DNA of 50,371 nt from Gammaproteobacteria bacterium (GTDB taxonomy: Bacteria > Pseudomonadota > Gammaproteobacteria > SZUA-140). The notes beneath the pieces are model-generated. The model was not told where the DNA came from. It was given only the letters and a program-made list of their open reading frames with translations, and made no database searches. The stretch covers positions 1 through 50,371 of the forward strand of contig JALSGV010000137.1 of assembly GCA_026982565.1 (NCBI GenBank), read 5' to 3'. Of the stretch, positions 6,791 to 17,503 are shown one piece after another (positions within the stretch are counted from its first letter, which is position 1; every line of letters starts with the position of its first letter). The position numbers were made by a program, and so were the translations under genes.

Positions 6791-9700
6791 ATGCCCAAAA
6801 GAACCGACATCGAAAGCATACTCATCATAGGCGCCGGTCCCATCGTCATCGGCCAGGCCTGTGAGTTCGATTATTCCGGCGCCCAGGCCTGCAAGACCCT
6901 GCGTGCGGAGGGCTACCGGGTGGTCCTGGTGAATTCCAACCCGGCTACGATCATGACCGACCCGGGGTTGGCGGACGCCACTTATGTGGAGCCGGTGACC
7001 TGGGAGACCGTTGCCAAGATCATCGAGAAGGAGCGCCCGGATGCGCTGCTGCCCACCATGGGCGGGCAGACCGCCCTGAACTGCGCCCTGGATCTGGTGC
7101 GTGAAGGCGTGCTGGAGCAGTACGGCGTGGAAATGATCGGCGCCTCGCGGGACGCCATCGACATGGCGGAGGACCGCGACCGCTTCCGGCGCGCCATGGC
7201 CGACATCGGTCTGGCGAGCCCCCGCGCGGCTATTGCCCACAGTCTGGAAGAGGCCTTCCAGGTGCAGGCCGGCATCGGCTATCCCACCATCATCCGGCCT
7301 TCCTTTACCCTGGGTGGCAGCGGCGGTGGTATCGCCTACAACCGCGAGGAGTTCGTCGAGATCTGCGAGCGCGGGCTGGATCTCTCTCCGACTCGCGAAC
7401 TGCTCATCGAAGAGTCGGTGCTGGGATGGAAGGAATACGAGATGGAAGTGGTGCGCGACAGCCAGGACAACTGCATCATCGTCTGTTCCATAGAGAATTT
7501 CGATCCCATGGGCGTGCATACCGGCGACTCCATCACCGTGGCGCCGGCCCAGACCCTCACCGACAAGGAATACCAGATCATGCGCGATGCCTCCCTGGCC
7601 GTGCTGCGCAAGATCGGGGTGGACACGGGGGGTTCCAACGTACAGTTCGCCATCAACCCGGATGACGGGCGCATGGTGATCATCGAAATGAATCCGCGCG
7701 TGTCGCGTTCCTCGGCCCTGGCCTCCAAGGCCACCGGCTTTCCCATCGCCAAGGTGGCCGCCCGGCTCGCCGTGGGCTATACCCTGGACGAGTTGCGCAA
7801 CGAGATTACCGGCGGCGTGACGCCCGCCTCTTTCGAGCCGGCCATCGATTATGTGGTGACCAAGGTGCCACGCTTCACTTTCGAGAAATTTCCCCAGGCC
7901 GAGCCGCGTCTCTCCACCCAGATGAAATCCGTGGGCGAAGTCATGGCCATCGGGGGAAATTTTGAGGAGTCGCTCCTGAAGGCCCTGCGCGGGCTCGAAA
8001 CAGGTGTTGATGGGCTGGATGAGAAAATTGATCCAAGCAGTGATAATTTCAAGGAAATAATCAATCAAGAATTGCGGGTGCCGGGACCTGACCGCCTCTG
8101 GTATGTGGCCGATGCCATGCGCGCCGGCATGTCCGTGGAAGAGATTCACAGGCTCAGCTGGATCGACCCCTGGTTCCTGGCGCGCATCGAGCAGTTGGTC
8201 AAACTGGAAGAACAGGTGCGCCAGTCGTCTCTCGCCGCGCTGGACAGGGCGCAACTGCGTTATCTCAAGGGCAAGGGTTTCTCCGATCGCCGCCTGGCCC
8301 GCCTGCTTGGCGTCAAGGAGGACGAGGTGCGCGCCCGCCGTCAGGATCTGGATGTCCATCCCGTCTACAAACGCGTGGACAGTTGCGCGGCGGAATTCGC
8401 GTCGACGACCGCCTATCTCTACTCGACCTACGCGGAAGAGTGCGAGGCGGCCCCCTCGCAGCGTGACAAGATCATGGTCCTGGGTGGTGGGCCGAACCGC
8501 ATCGGGCAGGGCATCGAATTCGACTACTGCTGTGTCCATGCCGCCCTGGCCCTGCGCAAGGATGGCTATGAGACCATCATGGTAAACTGCAACCCGGAAA
8601 CAGTCTCCACGGACTACGATACCTCGGACCGCCTGTATTTCGAGCCGCTGACCCTGGAAGATGTGCTGGAGATCATTGCCATCGAGTCGCCCAGGGGCAT
8701 CATCGTCCAGTATGGCGGGCAGACGCCCCTCAAGCTGGCCCGCGCCCTGGAGGCGGCGGGCGCACCCATCATCGGCACTACGCCCGACGCCATCGATCTG
8801 GCGGAGGATCGCGAACGCTTTCAGCAGATGATCGGGAAACTGGGGCTGCGCCAGCCGCCCAACCGCACGGCGCGGGATGCCCGGCAGGCTATCGCCCTGG
8901 CGGCTGAAATAGGCTATCCACTGGTGGTCAGGCCTTCCTACGTTCTGGGAGGACGGGCCATGGAGATCGTTTACGAGGAAGCCGATCTCAAGCGCTACAT
9001 GAGTGAGGCCGTGCGCGTCTCCAACGATTCGCCGGTATTGCTGGATTATTTTCTCGACGATGCTGTCGAGGTGGACGTGGATGCCGTCAGCGATGGCCGC
9101 CAGGTGGTGATCGGCGGCATCATGGAGCACATCGAGCAGGCCGGCGTGCACTCCGGAGACTCGGCCTGCTCCCTGCCACCCTACAGCCTGAAGCCCGCGG
9201 TGCTGGACGAGATACGCAGGCAGGTGGTGGTGATGGCGCGGGAACTGGGCGTGGTTGGTCTCATGAACACCCAGTTTGCCATCAAGGGCGAGGACATCTA
9301 CATACTGGAAGTGAATCCCAGGGCTTCCCGCACGGCGCCCTTCGTATCCAAGGCCTGTGGCGTTTCACTGGCCAAGGTGGGCGCCCGCTGCATGGTGGGG
9401 CGCACGCTGGCGGAGCAGGGGGTTACGGAGGAGAGGATACCGGGCTATTTTTCCGTCAAGGAATCGGTGTTCCCCTTTGCCAAGTTTCTCGGCGTGGATC
9501 CCATCCTGGGCCCGGAAATGAAATCGACGGGTGAAGTGATGGGTATCGGGGCGACTTTCCCCGAGGCCTTTGCCAAGGCGCAGCTTGCCGCGGGGGTGTT
9601 GATGCCCCGTGGCGGCAAGGTATTTGTCAGCGTGCGCGATGCGGACAAGCCCAAGGTGGCGCAGATGGGCCGCGATCTGGCGGCGCTGGGGTTCGAGGTG

Positions 9701-10012
9701 CTGGCGACGGCAGGCACCGCGCGGGCCCTTGAAAAGGCGGGGGTGCCTTGTGTTAAGGTAAACAAGGTGGGAGAGGGAAGGCCGCATATCGTCGACATGA
9801 TCAAGAACGACGATATCAGTTTCATCATCAATACGGTGGAAGGTAAACAGGCGATAGCGGATTCCTATGAAATCAGGCGGGAGGCGCTGCAGCACAAGGT
9901 GGCCTATACCACCACCATGACCGGCGCACTGGCCACCTGCATGGCGCTGAAACAAGCGGAGGACTACGATGTGCACAGCCTGCAGCAGCTTCATGGAGAT
10001 CTGACGATATGA
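6791..10012 (+). CDS. carB: carbamoyl-phosphate synthase large subunit
   Basis: Uses two ATP, bicarbonate and the ammonia from CarA to make carbamoyl phosphate. The 1073 residues match the E. coli length and show the duplicated ATP-grasp halves ([17 protein letters not shown] near the N-terminus and [17 protein letters not shown] near residue 565). A C-terminal MGS-like allosteric domain ([20 protein letters not shown]) follows. The ATG giving [11 protein letters not shown] was chosen; an in-frame TTG at 6764 is possible but untypical. No clear ribosome-binding site precedes it. The stop overlaps greA as ATGA. Confidence 0.95.
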   Translation: MPKRTDIESILIIGAGPIVIGQACEFDYSGAQACKTLRAEGYRVVLVNSNPATIMTDPGLADATYVEPVTWETVAKIIEKERPDALLPTMGGQTALNCALDLVREGVLEQYGVEMIGASRDAIDMAEDRDRFRRAMADIGLASPRAAIAHSLEEAFQVQAGIGYPTIIRPSFTLGGSGGGIAYNREEFVEICERGLDLSPTRELLIEESVLGWKEYEMEVVRDSQDNCIIVCSIENFDPMGVHTGDSITVAPAQTLTDKEYQIMRDASLAVLRKIGVDTGGSNVQFAINPDDGRMVIIEMNPRVSRSSALASKATGFPIAKVAARLAVGYTLDELRNEITGGVTPASFEPAIDYVVTKVPRFTFEKFPQAEPRLSTQMKSVGEVMAIGGNFEESLLKALRGLETGVDGLDEKIDPSSDNFKEIINQELRVPGPDRLWYVADAMRAGMSVEEIHRLSWIDPWFLARIEQLVKLEEQVRQSSLAALDRAQLRYLKGKGFSDRRLARLLGVKEDEVRARRQDLDVHPVYKRVDSCAAEFASTTAYLYSTYAEECEAAPSQRDKIMVLGGGPNRIGQGIEFDYCCVHAALALRKDGYETIMVNCNPETVSTDYDTSDRLYFEPLTLEDVLEIIAIESPRGIIVQYGGQTPLKLARALEAAGAPIIGTTPDAIDLAEDRERFQQMIGKLGLRQPPNRTARDARQAIALAAEIGYPLVVRPSYVLGGRAMEIVYEEADLKRYMSEAVRVSNDSPVLLDYFLDDAVEVDVDAVSDGRQVVIGGIMEHIEQAGVHSGDSACSLPPYSLKPAVLDEIRRQVVVMARELGVVGLMNTQFAIKGEDIYILEVNPRASRTAPFVSKACGVSLAKVGARCMVGRTLAEQGVTEERIPGYFSVKESVFPFAKFLGVDPILGPEMKSTGEVMGIGATFPEAFAKAQLAAGVLMPRGGKVFVSVRDADKPKVAQMGRDLAALGFEVLATAGTARALEKAGVPCVKVNKVGEGRPHIVDMIKNDDISFIINTVEGKQAIADSYEIRREALQHKVAYTTTMTGALATCMALKQAEDYDVHSLQQLHGDLTI

Positions 10013-10485
10013 GCAAGGTGCCAATGACAGTTGTGGGGGCGGAGAAACTGCGCCAGGAACTGGAGGAACTCAAGACCGTCAAGCGGCCCCGGGTGATCGA
10101 GGCCATCGCGGAGGCGCGCGCCCATGGTGATTTGAAAGAGAATGCCGAGTATCACGCCGCGCGCGAGCAGCAGAGTTTTATCGAGGGCCGTATCGCCGAG
10201 ATCAACAGCAAGCTGGCCAACGCCGAGATCATCGATGTCAGCAAGATAAACGCCAATGGCAAGGTGATCTTCGGCGCGACCGTCGATCTGGTCAACGAAG
10301 AGACGGGGGATGAAGTAAGCTACCAGATCGTTGGCGACGACGAGGCCGATGTCAAGGCGAAGCGCATCTCCATCAGCTCACCCATCGCTCGCGCCCTCAT
10401 CGGACGCGAGGAGGGCGATATCGCGACTGTCAATGCGCCTGGTGGCGTCCAGGAATATGAGATCGTCGCCGTGCGCTATATCTGA
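10009..10485 (+). CDS. greA: transcription elongation factor GreA
   Basis: Rescues backtracked RNA polymerase by stimulating cleavage of the nascent RNA 3' end. The 158-residue product has the N-terminal coiled coil with the tip acidic pair in [18 protein letters not shown] (about residues 38-55) and the C-terminal FKBP-like domain (about 80-158). Its ATG overlaps the carB stop by four bases, so it is probably translated from the carAB message. Its end is followed directly by a palindrome shared with two other sites. Confidence 0.95.
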   Translation: MSKVPMTVVGAEKLRQELEELKTVKRPRVIEAIAEARAHGDLKENAEYHAAREQQSFIEGRIAEINSKLANAEIIDVSKINANGKVIFGATVDLVNEETGDEVSYQIVGDDEADVKAKRISISSPIARALIGREEGDIATVNAPGGVQEYEIVAVRYI

Positions 10486-10505
10486 CCTGAACCCACGGAT
10501 TCAGG
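10486..10505. repeat. 20-bp dispersed palindrome, copy 2
   Basis: CCTGAACCCACGGATTCAGG starts at the base after the greA stop, between convergent greA and yhbY. It is the reverse complement form of copy 1 and folds the same way. It could end transcription from either side, but lacks a T-run. Confidence 0.7.
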
Positions 10506-10535
10506 TCTGACTCCAGACCGCAGATTGCGCGTTGT

Positions 10536-10832
10536 TCATACAGGCAGCTGAATTCTGGGTTTGACTGCCGGGCGGTAAAGAACGGCCATGCGGCCAATGT
10601 GCTGCACTCCATGGCTGCCGGTTTTGCGGCAGATGATCTCCGCCTGTTGCCTGCGAATCCTGCGATCTTCAAAATTCAGTTTGATCTTGATCAATTCATG
10701 ATGGGCCAGGCAGCGTTCGATCTCATCCAGCACGGCGTCTGTCAAACCAGCCTGGCCGGTAACGACGACCGGTTTGAGGGCGTGGGCGCGGGAACGCAGG
10801 AAGCTGCGTTGTGCGGGTGTCAAAGTGTTCAT
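10536..10832 (-). CDS. yhbY: YhbY-type ribosome-associated RNA-binding protein
   Basis: A small (98-residue) CRS1-YhbY domain protein thought to bind pre-50S ribosomal particles. It has the family's conserved ALKPVVVTGQAGLTDAVLDE and LIKIKLNFEDRRIRR segments and ends VLYRPAVKPRIQLPV. The start giving MNTLTPAQRSFLRS matches the family; ATGs four and five codons upstream (from 10844) are possible and sit after a CAGG. It is the only reverse gene in this block, converging on greA and diverging from rlmE, as in many gammaproteobacteria. Confidence 0.9.
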   Translation of the reverse strand: MNTLTPAQRSFLRSRAHALKPVVVTGQAGLTDAVLDEIERCLAHHELIKIKLNFEDRRIRRQQAEIICRKTGSHGVQHIGRMAVLYRPAVKPRIQLPV

Positions 10833-10894
10833 GGGGAGCATCATACCTGAAAACAGGGTGGCGCGGATATCCTGAAAATTTCTGAGGGCGGTAT

Positions 10895-11515
10895 ATGGGC
10901 AGACAGCGCAAGGGCAGGCAGTGGCTGGCTGAATTCCACAGCGACAGCTATGTGAAACGCGCCCGTGAAGAAGGCTATCGTTCACGGGCCGCCTATAAAT
11001 TGCTGGAGATCAATGAAAAGGACAGGCTGCTGCGCCCGGGAATGAGCGTTGTAGACCTGGGCGCCGCCCCAGGCGGGTGGTCCCAGGTGGCCGCTGAGAT
11101 AGCAGGGTCAAGGGGTAGGGTGATTGCCCTGGATATATTACCCATGTCCCCACTGAAAGGGGTGGATTTCATTCAGGGCGATTTTCGTGAACAGGATGTT
11201 TACGAAAGTCTGTTACGGACACTGGAAGGCCATGCCGTTGATCTTGTTATTTCCGACATGGCGCCCAATATCAGTGGTGTGAAGGCGGTCGATCAGCCCA
11301 AATCCATTTATCTGGTTGAATTGGCAGTAGAACTTGCCGAAACTGTGACAAGGGAGGGTGGCAGTCTGGTGGTGAAGGTTTTTCAGGGAGCGGGATTTCA
11401 GGAACTGATGCGTACATTGAGGCTCAAATATAATAAGGTCGTTGTACGCAAGCCGCGGGCATCGCGCGCCCGCTCCAAGGAAACCTACCTGGTGGGGCTG
11501 GGATTCAGGGGCTGA
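10895..11515 (+). CDS. rlmE: 23S rRNA 2'-O-methyltransferase RlmE (FtsJ/RrmJ)
   Basis: Methylates U2552 of 23S rRNA in the A-site loop, using S-adenosylmethionine, late in 50S assembly. The 206-residue product shows the SAM-binding VVDLGAAPGGWSQVAAE near residue 52 and the K-D-K-E catalytic tetrad in RAAYKLLEI, ISDMAPNISG, VVKVFQGAGF and SKETYLVG. It is divergent from yhbY and upstream of ftsH, the classic order. The 177-base gap to ftsH holds no further gene that I can support. Confidence 0.95.
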   Translation: MGRQRKGRQWLAEFHSDSYVKRAREEGYRSRAAYKLLEINEKDRLLRPGMSVVDLGAAPGGWSQVAAEIAGSRGRVIALDILPMSPLKGVDFIQGDFREQDVYESLLRTLEGHAVDLVISDMAPNISGVKAVDQPKSIYLVELAVELAETVTREGGSLVVKVFQGAGFQELMRTLRLKYNKVVVRKPRASRARSKETYLVGLGFRG

Positions 11516-11692
11516 TATGACAATACAGCCAGGATATATGCCATAATACAACGTATGTGTACTTGATCACGGCTCCCCATGTGCCGCTAGTTAGCTTGTG
11601 GCGTGCCGAGAGCTTCGCATCGCTGCACAGGCAGGCATGGTGGAAATCGCAACTGCAGCACAATATTTGGAAATGAGCTAGAGGACAGAAAT

Positions 11693-13630
11693 TTGAACGA
11701 CATGGTGAAAAATATCGTTTTGTGGGTCGTGATCGCGGTCGTATTGATCTCGGTGTTCAACAACTTCACGCCGCCACCCACAGCTTCCCGGACGCTTTCC
11801 TATTCTGAATTCATCGATGCCGTAAATGCCGGTGAAGTGAAGGAGGTCATGATCGATGGCAGGTCGATACACGGTACGACCCAGAATGGCGAAGTATTCT
11901 CCACCTACAGTCCGGGTGATCCGGGACTGGTGGGTGATTTGCTCGATCAGCGAGTGGTTATCCGCGCGCGGCCCCAGGAGCGGGAAAGCTTCCTGATGCA
12001 GATTTTCATTTCGTGGTTCCCCATGCTGCTGCTCATCGCCGTGTGGATATTCTTCATGCGCCAGATGCAGGGCGGTGGTGGCAGCCGTGGCGCCATGTCA
12101 TTCGGGCGCAGCAAGGCGCGCATGCTGGGCGAGGACCAGGTCAAGGTCACTTTCAATGACGTGGCCGGTGTCGAGGAGGCCAAGGAGGAAGTCGCTGAAC
12201 TGGTAGAATTCCTGCGCGATCCCAGCAAGTTCCAGAAACTGGGCGGCAAGATCCCCAGCGGGGTGCTGATGGTGGGTTCGCCGGGTACGGGTAAGACCCT
12301 GCTGGCCAAGGCCATCGCGGGAGAAGCCAAGGTGCCTTTTTTCACTATCTCCGGTTCGGATTTCGTGGAAATGTTCGTGGGCGTGGGCGCGGCCCGCGTA
12401 CGTGATATGTTCGAGCAGGCCAAGAAACATGCGCCCTGCATCATCTTCATCGATGAGATCGATGCCGTGGGCCGCCATCGTGGCGCCGGCCTCGGCGGCG
12501 GACACGACGAGCGCGAACAGACCCTCAATCAGTTGCTGGTGGAGATGGACGGTTTCGAGGGCAATGAAGGCGTCATCGTCATTGCCGCCACCAACCGTCC
12601 TGACGTGCTGGACCCGGCCCTGTTGCGTCCGGGCCGTTTCGACCGCCAGGTGGTGGTGCCGCTCCCGGATATCCGGGGGCGCGAGCAGATCCTCAAGGTG
12701 CACATGCGCAAGGTGCCCCTGGGAGACAATGTGGAGCCGGGCATCATCGCCCGCGGCACACCGGGTTTCTCGGGCGCCGATCTGGCCAACCTGGTCAACG
12801 AGGCGGCATTGTTCTCCGCCCGCGCCAACAAGCGCGTGGTGGACATGGAGGATTTCGAAAAGGCCAAGGACAAGATTATGATGGGGGCCGAGCGGCGTTC
12901 AATGGTCATGAGCGAGGATGAGAAGCGTCTCACGGCCTATCATGAATCCGGCCATGCCATTGTGGGGCGCATGGTTCCGGCCCACGATCCGGTGCACAAG
13001 GTCACCATTATCCCCCGAGGCCGCGCCCTGGGTGTGACCATGTTTCTCCCCGAGGAGGACCGTTACAGTTACAGCAAGCAGCGCCTGGAAAGCCAGATCT
13101 CCAGCATGTTCGGCGGGCGCGTCGCGGAAGAACTGATCTTCGGCGAGGAAGCTGTCACCACGGGCGCGTCCAACGACATACAGCGCGCCACGGAAATCGC
13201 CCGCAACATGGTCACCAAGTGGGGGCTCTCCGAGCGCCTTGGACCACTTACCTATAGTGAAGACGAGGGCGAAGTGTTTCTGGGACACTCCGTGACCCAG
13301 CATAAAATGATCTCGGAGGAAACCTCCAATCTCATCGATGAGGAAATCAGGGTCATCATCGACCGCAACTACCAGCGCGCCGAAAAGATTCTCAAGGAGA
13401 ACATCGACAAGCTGCACAAGATGGCCGAGGCCCTGATGAAATACGAGACCATCGACAGTCATCAGATCGATGACATCATGGAAGGCAAGGAGCCCCGTCC
13501 ACCCCAGGACTGGGGAGAGTACGAGGGACCCAAGTCCGGTGGTGCCAGCGGCACCAAGGAAGCAAAGCCTGATACGAAGGGCAAGAAGGAAAAAGACTCC
13601 AAGATCGGGGGGCCGGCCAGCCAACACTGA
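11693..13630 (+). CDS. ftsH: ATP-dependent zinc metalloprotease FtsH
   Basis: Membrane-anchored AAA+ protease that extracts and degrades membrane and short-lived cytosolic proteins. Two membrane segments (about residues 5-22 and 100-118) flank a periplasmic loop. The AAA domain has Walker A GSPGTGKT near residue 198, Walker [12 protein letters not shown], and the second region of homology with the arginine finger. The zinc protease motif HESGH follows near residue 420. A TTG start is chosen because it gives [13 protein letters not shown], the family N-terminus, with GAGGA 7 bases upstream and a length of 645 residues. The open frame continues upstream without family similarity. Confidence 0.94.
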   Translation: MNDMVKNIVLWVVIAVVLISVFNNFTPPPTASRTLSYSEFIDAVNAGEVKEVMIDGRSIHGTTQNGEVFSTYSPGDPGLVGDLLDQRVVIRARPQERESFLMQIFISWFPMLLLIAVWIFFMRQMQGGGGSRGAMSFGRSKARMLGEDQVKVTFNDVAGVEEAKEEVAELVEFLRDPSKFQKLGGKIPSGVLMVGSPGTGKTLLAKAIAGEAKVPFFTISGSDFVEMFVGVGAARVRDMFEQAKKHAPCIIFIDEIDAVGRHRGAGLGGGHDEREQTLNQLLVEMDGFEGNEGVIVIAATNRPDVLDPALLRPGRFDRQVVVPLPDIRGREQILKVHMRKVPLGDNVEPGIIARGTPGFSGADLANLVNEAALFSARANKRVVDMEDFEKAKDKIMMGAERRSMVMSEDEKRLTAYHESGHAIVGRMVPAHDPVHKVTIIPRGRALGVTMFLPEEDRYSYSKQRLESQISSMFGGRVAEELIFGEEAVTTGASNDIQRATEIARNMVTKWGLSERLGPLTYSEDEGEVFLGHSVTQHKMISEETSNLIDEEIRVIIDRNYQRAEKILKENIDKLHKMAEALMKYETIDSHQIDDIMEGKEPRPPQDWGEYEGPKSGGASGTKEAKPDTKGKKEKDSKIGGPASQH

Positions 13631-13682
13631 TATCTGAACGGAAACGCTTATGGATGTTGGGTCGTTTGACGGGAGGGCGGCG

Positions 13683-14558
13683 ATGCGTCCCGGCTTGCTC
13701 CACTGCAATGCCGTGACGCTGGATCTTTCCCGTCCTCAAGTCATGGGCATCCTCAATGTCACCCCTGATTCCTTTTCGGACGGGGGTGTTTTTTTGGGCG
13801 CCTCCCGGGCCCTTGAGCATGCCCGCCGTATGGTATCCGAGGGGGCGGCCATCATCGATGTCGGGGGAGAGTCCACCCGTCCGGGCGCCGGGCCGGTATC
13901 CGCCGGCGAGGAGATCGAAAGGGTCGTTCCGGTAATCGAAGCGATCCATGCTGCACTGGATGTCCCAATTTCCATCGATACTTCCAAGCCGGAAGTCATG
14001 GAAGCCGCTGTCAATGCAGGGGCCGGCATGATCAACGATGTCCGGGCGCTACGCCTGGAAGGGGCAATGGAGACGGCCTCGCGGCTGGGTGTCCCTGTCT
14101 GTCTCATGCATATGCAAGGAGAGCCAGCCAATATGCAACAAAATGCCACCTATGAGCGTGTGGTGGAAGAAGTGCTGGATTTTCTCACGGCGCGGGTGGC
14201 GGCATGTGAGGCAGCGGGTATTCCCCGTGGGCGGCTTCTCATTGATCCGGGCTTCGGGTTCGGCAAGACGCTGGCTCATAATTTGCTACTATTGCATGAG
14301 TTGGATCGTTTTCTGGCGCTGGGCCTGCCGGTGCTTGCCGGCTTGTCCAGAAAGTCCATGCTGGGCGCCATACTCGGGGCCCCGGTCGATGAACGCCTCT
14401 CTGGCAGTATTGCCCTGGCAACACTGGCCGTATGGCAGGGCGCCAGGGTGGTACGCGCCCACGATGTCAAGGCGACGGTTGACGCCGTACGGACCTGTTG
14501 GGCCGTGCGTACGACCGCAGGAAACGACGATTTCCTTTCATTAGGGAGGGTCTCGTAA
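13683..14558 (+). CDS. folP: dihydropteroate synthase
   Basis: Joins p-aminobenzoate to hydroxymethyl-dihydropterin diphosphate in folate synthesis; the target of sulfonamides. A TIM barrel of 291 residues with MGILNVTPDSFSDGG near residue 23, DVGGESTRPGAG and the later DPGFGFGKT. The ATG chosen gives a family-like N-terminus and has GGAGG about 6 bases upstream; an in-frame ATG at 13650 adds 11 residues. It follows ftsH and precedes glmM in the conserved order. Confidence 0.93.
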   Translation: MRPGLLHCNAVTLDLSRPQVMGILNVTPDSFSDGGVFLGASRALEHARRMVSEGAAIIDVGGESTRPGAGPVSAGEEIERVVPVIEAIHAALDVPISIDTSKPEVMEAAVNAGAGMINDVRALRLEGAMETASRLGVPVCLMHMQGEPANMQQNATYERVVEEVLDFLTARVAACEAAGIPRGRLLIDPGFGFGKTLAHNLLLLHELDRFLALGLPVLAGLSRKSMLGAILGAPVDERLSGSIALATLAVWQGARVVRAHDVKATVDAVRTCWAVRTTAGNDDFLSLGRVS

Positions 14559-14570
14559 AAGGCTTTGGCT

Positions 14571-14592
14571 CCTTCTGCCCTCGGGGAGAAGG
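14571..14592. repeat. short REP-like inverted repeat between folP and glmM
   Basis: CCTTCTGCCC pairs with GGGGAGAAGG around TC (one G-G mismatch). It resembles the C-rich palindromes scattered through many proteobacterial genomes. It may also limit read-through from folP; no T-run follows. Confidence 0.45.
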
Positions 14593-14683
14593 CCAGGGAT
14601 GAGGGGATATAATGAGTACCCCCGAAGTCACCGTCTGCAGCAGGCGGGGGGTTATGAAAAACAAAAAGGGAGTGGGGATAAAG

Positions 14684-16048
14684 TTGAGTAAAAAACAGGG
14701 AAAATGTTATTTTGGGACCGATGGCATTCGCGGGCGGGTAGGTGAGTACCCCATTACGCCCGAGTTCATACTCAAACTGGGCTGGGCGGCGGGCCGGGTA
14801 TTGGCTTCCGGGCACAGCAATCGTGTCCTGATCGGCAAGGATACCCGCATTTCCGGTTATATGTTTGAGTCTGCCCTGCAGGCCGGCCTGTCGGCAGCCG
14901 GTGCCGATATTCTGTTGTTGGGGCCCATGCCCACGCCGGCCATTGCCTATCTGACCCGCACCCTGCATGCAGCAGGGGGCATTGTCATCAGTGCGTCCCA
15001 CAATCCCTATTATGACAACGGCATCAAGTTCTTTTCCTGTACTGGCACCAAGCTGGCGGATGAAATCGAATTGGGCATAGAGAATATGCTGGAACAGCCC
15101 ATGGAAACACTGGATTCCCACAAGCTGGGCAAGGCAGAGCGTGTTCGTGACGCGGCAGGCCGCTATATCGAGTTTTGTAAAAGCACGATCCCCTCCAGCA
15201 TTTCTCTCAATCATCTCAGGATTGTGGTGGACTGCGCCAATGGGGCAACCTATCACATTGCGCCCTATGTGTTTTCCGAATTGGGAGCCGAGGTGATCAC
15301 CATCGGCGCCGAGCCCGATGGCCAGAATATCAATCTTGAATGCGGCGCCACCCACCTGGAGACCCTGCAGGAGGCTGTTACCCGTCATGAGGCGGACCTG
15401 GGGATCGCCCTGGACGGCGATGGCGACCGGGTCATCATGGTGGATCACCGGGGTGAGGTGGTGGATGGCGATGAACTGTTGTATATCATCGCCCGTTCCC
15501 GTTATCAGGGCAACAACGAGCTGAACGCCGTCGTTGGCACCGCCATGAGCAACCTGGGGCTCGAGCATGCCCTGGAGGAGATGGGCATCACGTTGCACCG
15601 CAGCGCCGTGGGTGATCGCTATGTTCTGGAGAAGCTGTCGCAGTGCGGTTGCGTCCTGGGCGGCGAATCCTCCGGCCATATTATCTGCCTGGATCGCACC
15701 ACGACCGGGGACGGTATCGTCTCCGCCCTGCAGGTCCTTGCCGCCATGGTGAAGGCGGAGTGCTCCCTGCACGACCTCAAATCCGGCATGAACAAATATC
15801 CCCAATGCATGGTCAATGTGCGCATTCAAGGGCAATGCGACGTGTTCGCCAGCGGGGAGGTTGATGCCGCGGTTCGCAATGTGGAAGCGGCCCTGGCCAG
15901 CCGTGGGCGGGTTTTGCTGAGGCCGTCCGGCACCGAACCCCTCATCCGTGTCATGGTGGAGGGCGAGGATGCCGACGAGGTCCACAAATTGGCCCATGAG
16001 CTTGCCGCCGTTGTCACCCAGCAGCAGGACAAGCGCGCGGTGGGTTGA
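14684..16048 (+). CDS. glmM: phosphoglucosamine mutase
   Basis: Converts glucosamine-6-phosphate to glucosamine-1-phosphate for UDP-GlcNAc, feeding peptidoglycan and lipopolysaccharide. The start of the enzyme proper is [12 protein letters not shown]; the phosphoserine loop is [14 protein letters not shown] and the metal site DGDGDR. The C-terminal phosphate loop is [14 protein letters not shown]. Starts at 14612 and 14654 (ATG) and 14684 (TTG, GGGGA 5 bases upstream) are all in frame. The TTG gives 454 residues, closest to the usual 445-450, so it is preferred but not certain. Confidence 0.92.
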   Translation: MSKKQGKCYFGTDGIRGRVGEYPITPEFILKLGWAAGRVLASGHSNRVLIGKDTRISGYMFESALQAGLSAAGADILLLGPMPTPAIAYLTRTLHAAGGIVISASHNPYYDNGIKFFSCTGTKLADEIELGIENMLEQPMETLDSHKLGKAERVRDAAGRYIEFCKSTIPSSISLNHLRIVVDCANGATYHIAPYVFSELGAEVITIGAEPDGQNINLECGATHLETLQEAVTRHEADLGIALDGDGDRVIMVDHRGEVVDGDELLYIIARSRYQGNNELNAVVGTAMSNLGLEHALEEMGITLHRSAVGDRYVLEKLSQCGCVLGGESSGHIICLDRTTTGDGIVSALQVLAAMVKAECSLHDLKSGMNKYPQCMVNVRIQGQCDVFASGEVDAAVRNVEAALASRGRVLLRPSGTEPLIRVMVEGEDADEVHKLAHELAAVVTQQQDKRAVG

Positions 16049-16095
16049 TCCCTGTCCTCAGCTCGAGGTTGCCCGACGGTAATTCCATCTCTCCA

Positions 16096-16124
16096 TTGAT
16101 TTCTCTTGCCGGTAACGTTAAGAT
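16096..16124 (+). promoter_or_regulatory. possible promoter for tpiA-secG
   Basis: TTGATT and TAAGAT, each matching four of six consensus positions, are 17 bases apart in the 111-base gap before tpiA. It is the best candidate there, but weak. Confidence 0.35.
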
Positions 16125-16159
16125 TCTGCGTCTTTTTAATATTAGCAAGAGGTATCGAA

Positions 16160-16921
16160 ATGCGTCGGCCCATCGTTGCCGGAAACTGGAAAATGCATGG
16201 ATCCAGGGCCACTGTCAGTGATTTGCTGGCGGGAATCCAGGAAGGTATGGCGGTCATCCGCAACGTGGAAGTCATTGTCTGCCCTCCATTTGTCTATCTG
16301 GACCAGGCTGCATCCCTGCTCAGCGAGACCCCGATCGCCCTGGGTGGCCAGAATCTCTGTCAGGTGCCCGGTCAGGGTGCCTATACCGGGGAGATCTCCG
16401 GCGACATGCTGCGTGACCTGGGGTGTGGATTCGTCATCGTGGGGCATTCGGAGCGGCGCAATATCTATGGTGAAAGTGACGACCTGGTCGCCGCAAAGGC
16501 GATCGTCGCCCATCAGGCTGGCCTGATACCTGTTTTTTGCGTGGGAGAGCTGCTTGAAGAGCGGGAAAGCGGAGAGACCGAGAAGGTAGTGGGGCGACAG
16601 CTCGATGCCTTGCTGGAAACTGATGAAGGTCTCGCCGCCATGCAGCATTCAGTGATCGCCTACGAGCCCGTTTGGGCCATCGGCACGGGCAAGACGGCGA
16701 CCCCTGAGCAGGCTCAGGAGGTCCATGCCTTCATTCGCCAGCGCCTGGCCCAGGCCAGCCGGGATCTTGCGGAAAAGACCCGTATTCTCTATGGCGGCAG
16801 CGTAAAGCCCGGCAACGCGGCTGAATTGTTCGGTATGGCGGATATCGACGGTGGCCTGATAGGCGGGGCCTCTCTCAAGGCCGCAGATTTTCTGGCCATC
16901 TGCCGTGCGGCGGATTCATAA
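16160..16921 (+). CDS. tpiA: triosephosphate isomerase
   Basis: Interconverts dihydroxyacetone phosphate and glyceraldehyde-3-phosphate in central carbon metabolism. The 253-residue TIM barrel contains the catalytic Lys in AGNWKMHG, His in GHSERRNIYGE, Glu in YEPVWAIGTGKTATPEQAQE, and the phosphate loop YGGSVKPGNA. The ATG giving MRRPIVAGNWKMHG has AGAGGT 6 bases upstream, whereas the longer open frame has no family similarity. secG follows at 18 bases, suggesting one transcript. Confidence 0.95.
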   Translation: MRRPIVAGNWKMHGSRATVSDLLAGIQEGMAVIRNVEVIVCPPFVYLDQAASLLSETPIALGGQNLCQVPGQGAYTGEISGDMLRDLGCGFVIVGHSERRNIYGESDDLVAAKAIVAHQAGLIPVFCVGELLEERESGETEKVVGRQLDALLETDEGLAAMQHSVIAYEPVWAIGTGKTATPEQAQEVHAFIRQRLAQASRDLAEKTRILYGGSVKPGNAAELFGMADIDGGLIGGASLKAADFLAICRAADS

Positions 16922-16939
16922 CCGGGTGAAATACAAGTA

Positions 16940-17353
16940 ATGCTGACTATCATACTCATCGTACATCTGCTCATTGGCGTGACCTTGATCGGGCTCATCC
17001 TGGTACAGCGCGGCAAGGGGGCCGATATCGGCGCCGCCTTTGGCAGCGGGGCATCGCAGACCGTTTTCGGAAGCCAGGGTTCAGCCTCTTTTCTGACCCG
17101 CACCACGGCTATTCTGGCGACGGTGTTTTTTATCACCAGCTTGTCTCTGGGGTATCTGTATTCCCAGCATAAGGAACAGAAAAGTGTCACGGACTTAGTG
17201 GGACAACCTGCCCTGGAGGCACATGAAACGCCTGTGGCGCCCCTCGATGTGCCGGCAGTCACTGGAGGGAGTGAGGCTGAGGCGACGTCGGATACACCCA
17301 TGGATGTTCCCGTCGCGCCCGCACACGAGCCCGAGCCTCAAACTCAACAATAA
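16940..17353 (+). CDS. secG: protein-export membrane protein SecG
   Basis: Small subunit of the SecYEG translocon. Two membrane segments (about residues 2-20 and 52-71) flank the conserved loop GLILVQRGKGADIGAAFGSG and GASQTVFGSQGSASFLTR. The 137-residue length exceeds the E. coli protein because of an acidic, Pro/Ala-rich C-terminal tail, which is variable in the family. The gene sits between tpiA and tRNA-Leu, the usual gammaproteobacterial place. Confidence 0.93.
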   Translation: MLTIILIVHLLIGVTLIGLILVQRGKGADIGAAFGSGASQTVFGSQGSASFLTRTTAILATVFFITSLSLGYLYSQHKEQKSVTDLVGQPALEAHETPVAPLDVPAVTGGSEAEATSDTPMDVPVAPAHEPEPQTQQ

Positions 17354-17418
17354 GCAAAGTGGCGCAAGGATTCTGCAGTGATGCGCAGGGCAGGCGGGAG
17401 AGAAACAACAAGCAGTCA

Positions 17419-17503
17419 GCCGATGTGGTGGAATTGGTAGACACGCCGTCTTGAGGGGGCGGTGGCGCAAGCCGTGCCGGTTCGACTCCGGCCATCGGCA
17501 CCA
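17419..17503 (+). tRNA. tRNA-Leu (anticodon GAG)
   Basis: A complete cloverleaf of 85 bases including an encoded CCA. The acceptor stem pairs GCCGATG with CATCGGC. The D-loop region is TGGTGGAATTGGTAGACACG. The anticodon arm is CCGTC-TTGAGGG-GGCGG with anticodon GAG, and the long variable arm is typical of leucine tRNA. The T-arm carries GGTTCGACTCC. It decodes CUC and CUU. It follows secG as in many relatives. Confidence 0.97.

Noticed and set aside
6779..9151. A 790-codon open frame on the reverse strand inside carB
   Set aside because: It mirrors a certain carB reading frame, a common result of high G+C codon use; its translation has no recognisable domain and is rich in His, Gly and Asp as antisense frames are.
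14276..15997. A 573-codon reverse frame opposite glmM and the end of folP
   Set aside because: It crosses two well-identified genes in antisense and its product shows no family motif.
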